Shown: one piece after another, positions 63,451-64,000 of the stretch
Numbering within the stretch: position 1 is the stretch's first letter
How the letters are laid out: every line of letters starts with the position of its first letter
Assembly (NCBI GenBank): GCA_023101885.1
Contig: JALPQD010000929.1
Coordinates: 62,001 to 126,000, forward strand
DNA length: 64,000 bases
Direction: 5' to 3'
Source: Typhlomys cinereus
Taxonomy: Eukaryota > Chordata > Mammalia > Rodentia > Platacanthomyidae
Translations under genes and position numbers: made by a program
The notes under the pieces: generated by a model
Databases searched by the model: none
Seen by the model: the letters and a program-made list of their open reading frames with translations, nothing else
What the model was told of the DNA's origin: nothing

Positions 63451-64000
63451 GCCTACAAATTTGTAATAATTTTTAATAATAATCCCTACACTGAGCCCCA
63501 CAAATTAATTATATAGCTAGTCCAGATGAAAAGGGGAGATTGAAGTGTCCCCCAAACTGCCAGGGACGCCACGGCCCACACGGACGGTACCTGGACTCAA
63601 GAGGATTCGCAAGCTCTCAAGTACATACAGCCCTGTGCCGGGCTCAGGCTAAGACAGGAAACCTGCCTGCCAGAGGTGCCCAGAGGGCAGCAGACATCAC
63701 AACACACAGCCAGCAGCACAAATAAGACACAGATTAGCTGCAAAGCTAGGCAGGGTTAAAACAAGCAACGCAGGTGCCAACCACAGATATCGACTGTGCC
63801 ACTTGCCACACGGTGAACTCAGAGGCAGGAGGGCAAAGACCCAGATCTTGCTCCAATGCAGTAAGCAACAGAGCAAGGCCATGCAAAGCTGAAGTCGCTA
63901 CTCCTAGGTCTTGAAGGGTGAACGGACATCCGCTAACAATCGCTAGATGCCTACTGTGTGGGAGACACTGACGATTCACAGAAGGGGCCACTCGCGACGA
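63451..64000. other. CTNNBIP1 5' intron or upstream sequence
   Basis: No gene seen. AT-rich at 63455-63530 with TAATAATTTTTAATAATAATCC. A MIR/L2-like scrap (GCCTACTGTGTGGGAGACACTG) is near 63950. Confidence 0.4.

Overview
The window is vertebrate nuclear DNA from a rodent. It carries dense B1, ID, B2/B3/B4-type SINEs, URR1-like elements, rodent-style CA/GA/GATA microsatellites, split genes with GT-AG introns, and one CpG island. It is not mouse or rat as I know them: the most abundant SINE is a B2-like, tRNA-derived family with its own body sequence and a (CA)n tail. It occurs in an older and a younger subfamily, and the younger copies have near-perfect target-site duplications. A myodont rodent (muroid or dipodoid) outside the Mus/Rattus group is my inference; the species is not determined. 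There are no prokaryotic genes, CRISPR arrays or operons.

Two protein-coding genes are supported, both on the minus strand and in the order known from human 1p36.22. (1) CLSTN1 (calsyntenin-1): only exon 1 is present. It encodes the 30-residue signal-peptide segment at 8336-8426, inside a CpG-island promoter (about 8270-9130). The sequence at 1-8335 is the start of its first intron. (2) CTNNBIP1 (ICAT, the beta-catenin-interacting protein): all 81 codons are present in three coding exons (54988-55083, 53633-53723, 35399-35457). A poly(A) signal at 32599-32604 implies a 3' UTR of about 2.8 kb. A short 39-nt exon with good splice sites at 61271-61309 is a candidate 5' UTR exon. The main promoter is probably beyond 64 kb.

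Layout: 1-8.3 kb is CLSTN1 intron 1, with repeats, an unrecognised coding-like block at 2.87-3.12 kb and a GC-rich degenerate minisatellite next to exon 1. 8.3-9.2 kb is the promoter and CpG island. 9.2-32.5 kb is intergenic and repeat-rich, with a homeodomain-motif cluster at 19.3-19.6 kb, a GATA array with a 197-bp higher-order period, and a 49-bp poly(C) run. 32.6-35.5 kb is the CTNNBIP1 terminal exon, which holds a URR1-like copy, a G-rich minisatellite and six CCAAT motifs. 35.5-53.6 kb is the last intron, with 35-, 19-, 36- and 32-bp minisatellites and an L1 ORF2 fossil. 53.7-55.0 kb is an intron dominated by a UG-rich (on the transcript) array just upstream of an acceptor. 55.1-64 kb is 5' intronic sequence with several AT-rich, low-repeat blocks that look like conserved regulatory elements.

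Functionally, ICAT blocks beta-catenin binding to TCF/LEF, and calsyntenin-1 is a cadherin-repeat type I membrane protein of synapses and vesicle transport. They are neighbours by synteny and are not known to share a pathway. I found no unknown multigene system. The most notable signals are regulatory-looking noncoding blocks, the CCAAT array, the pre-exon UG array, the expanded minisatellites and the lineage-specific SINE.
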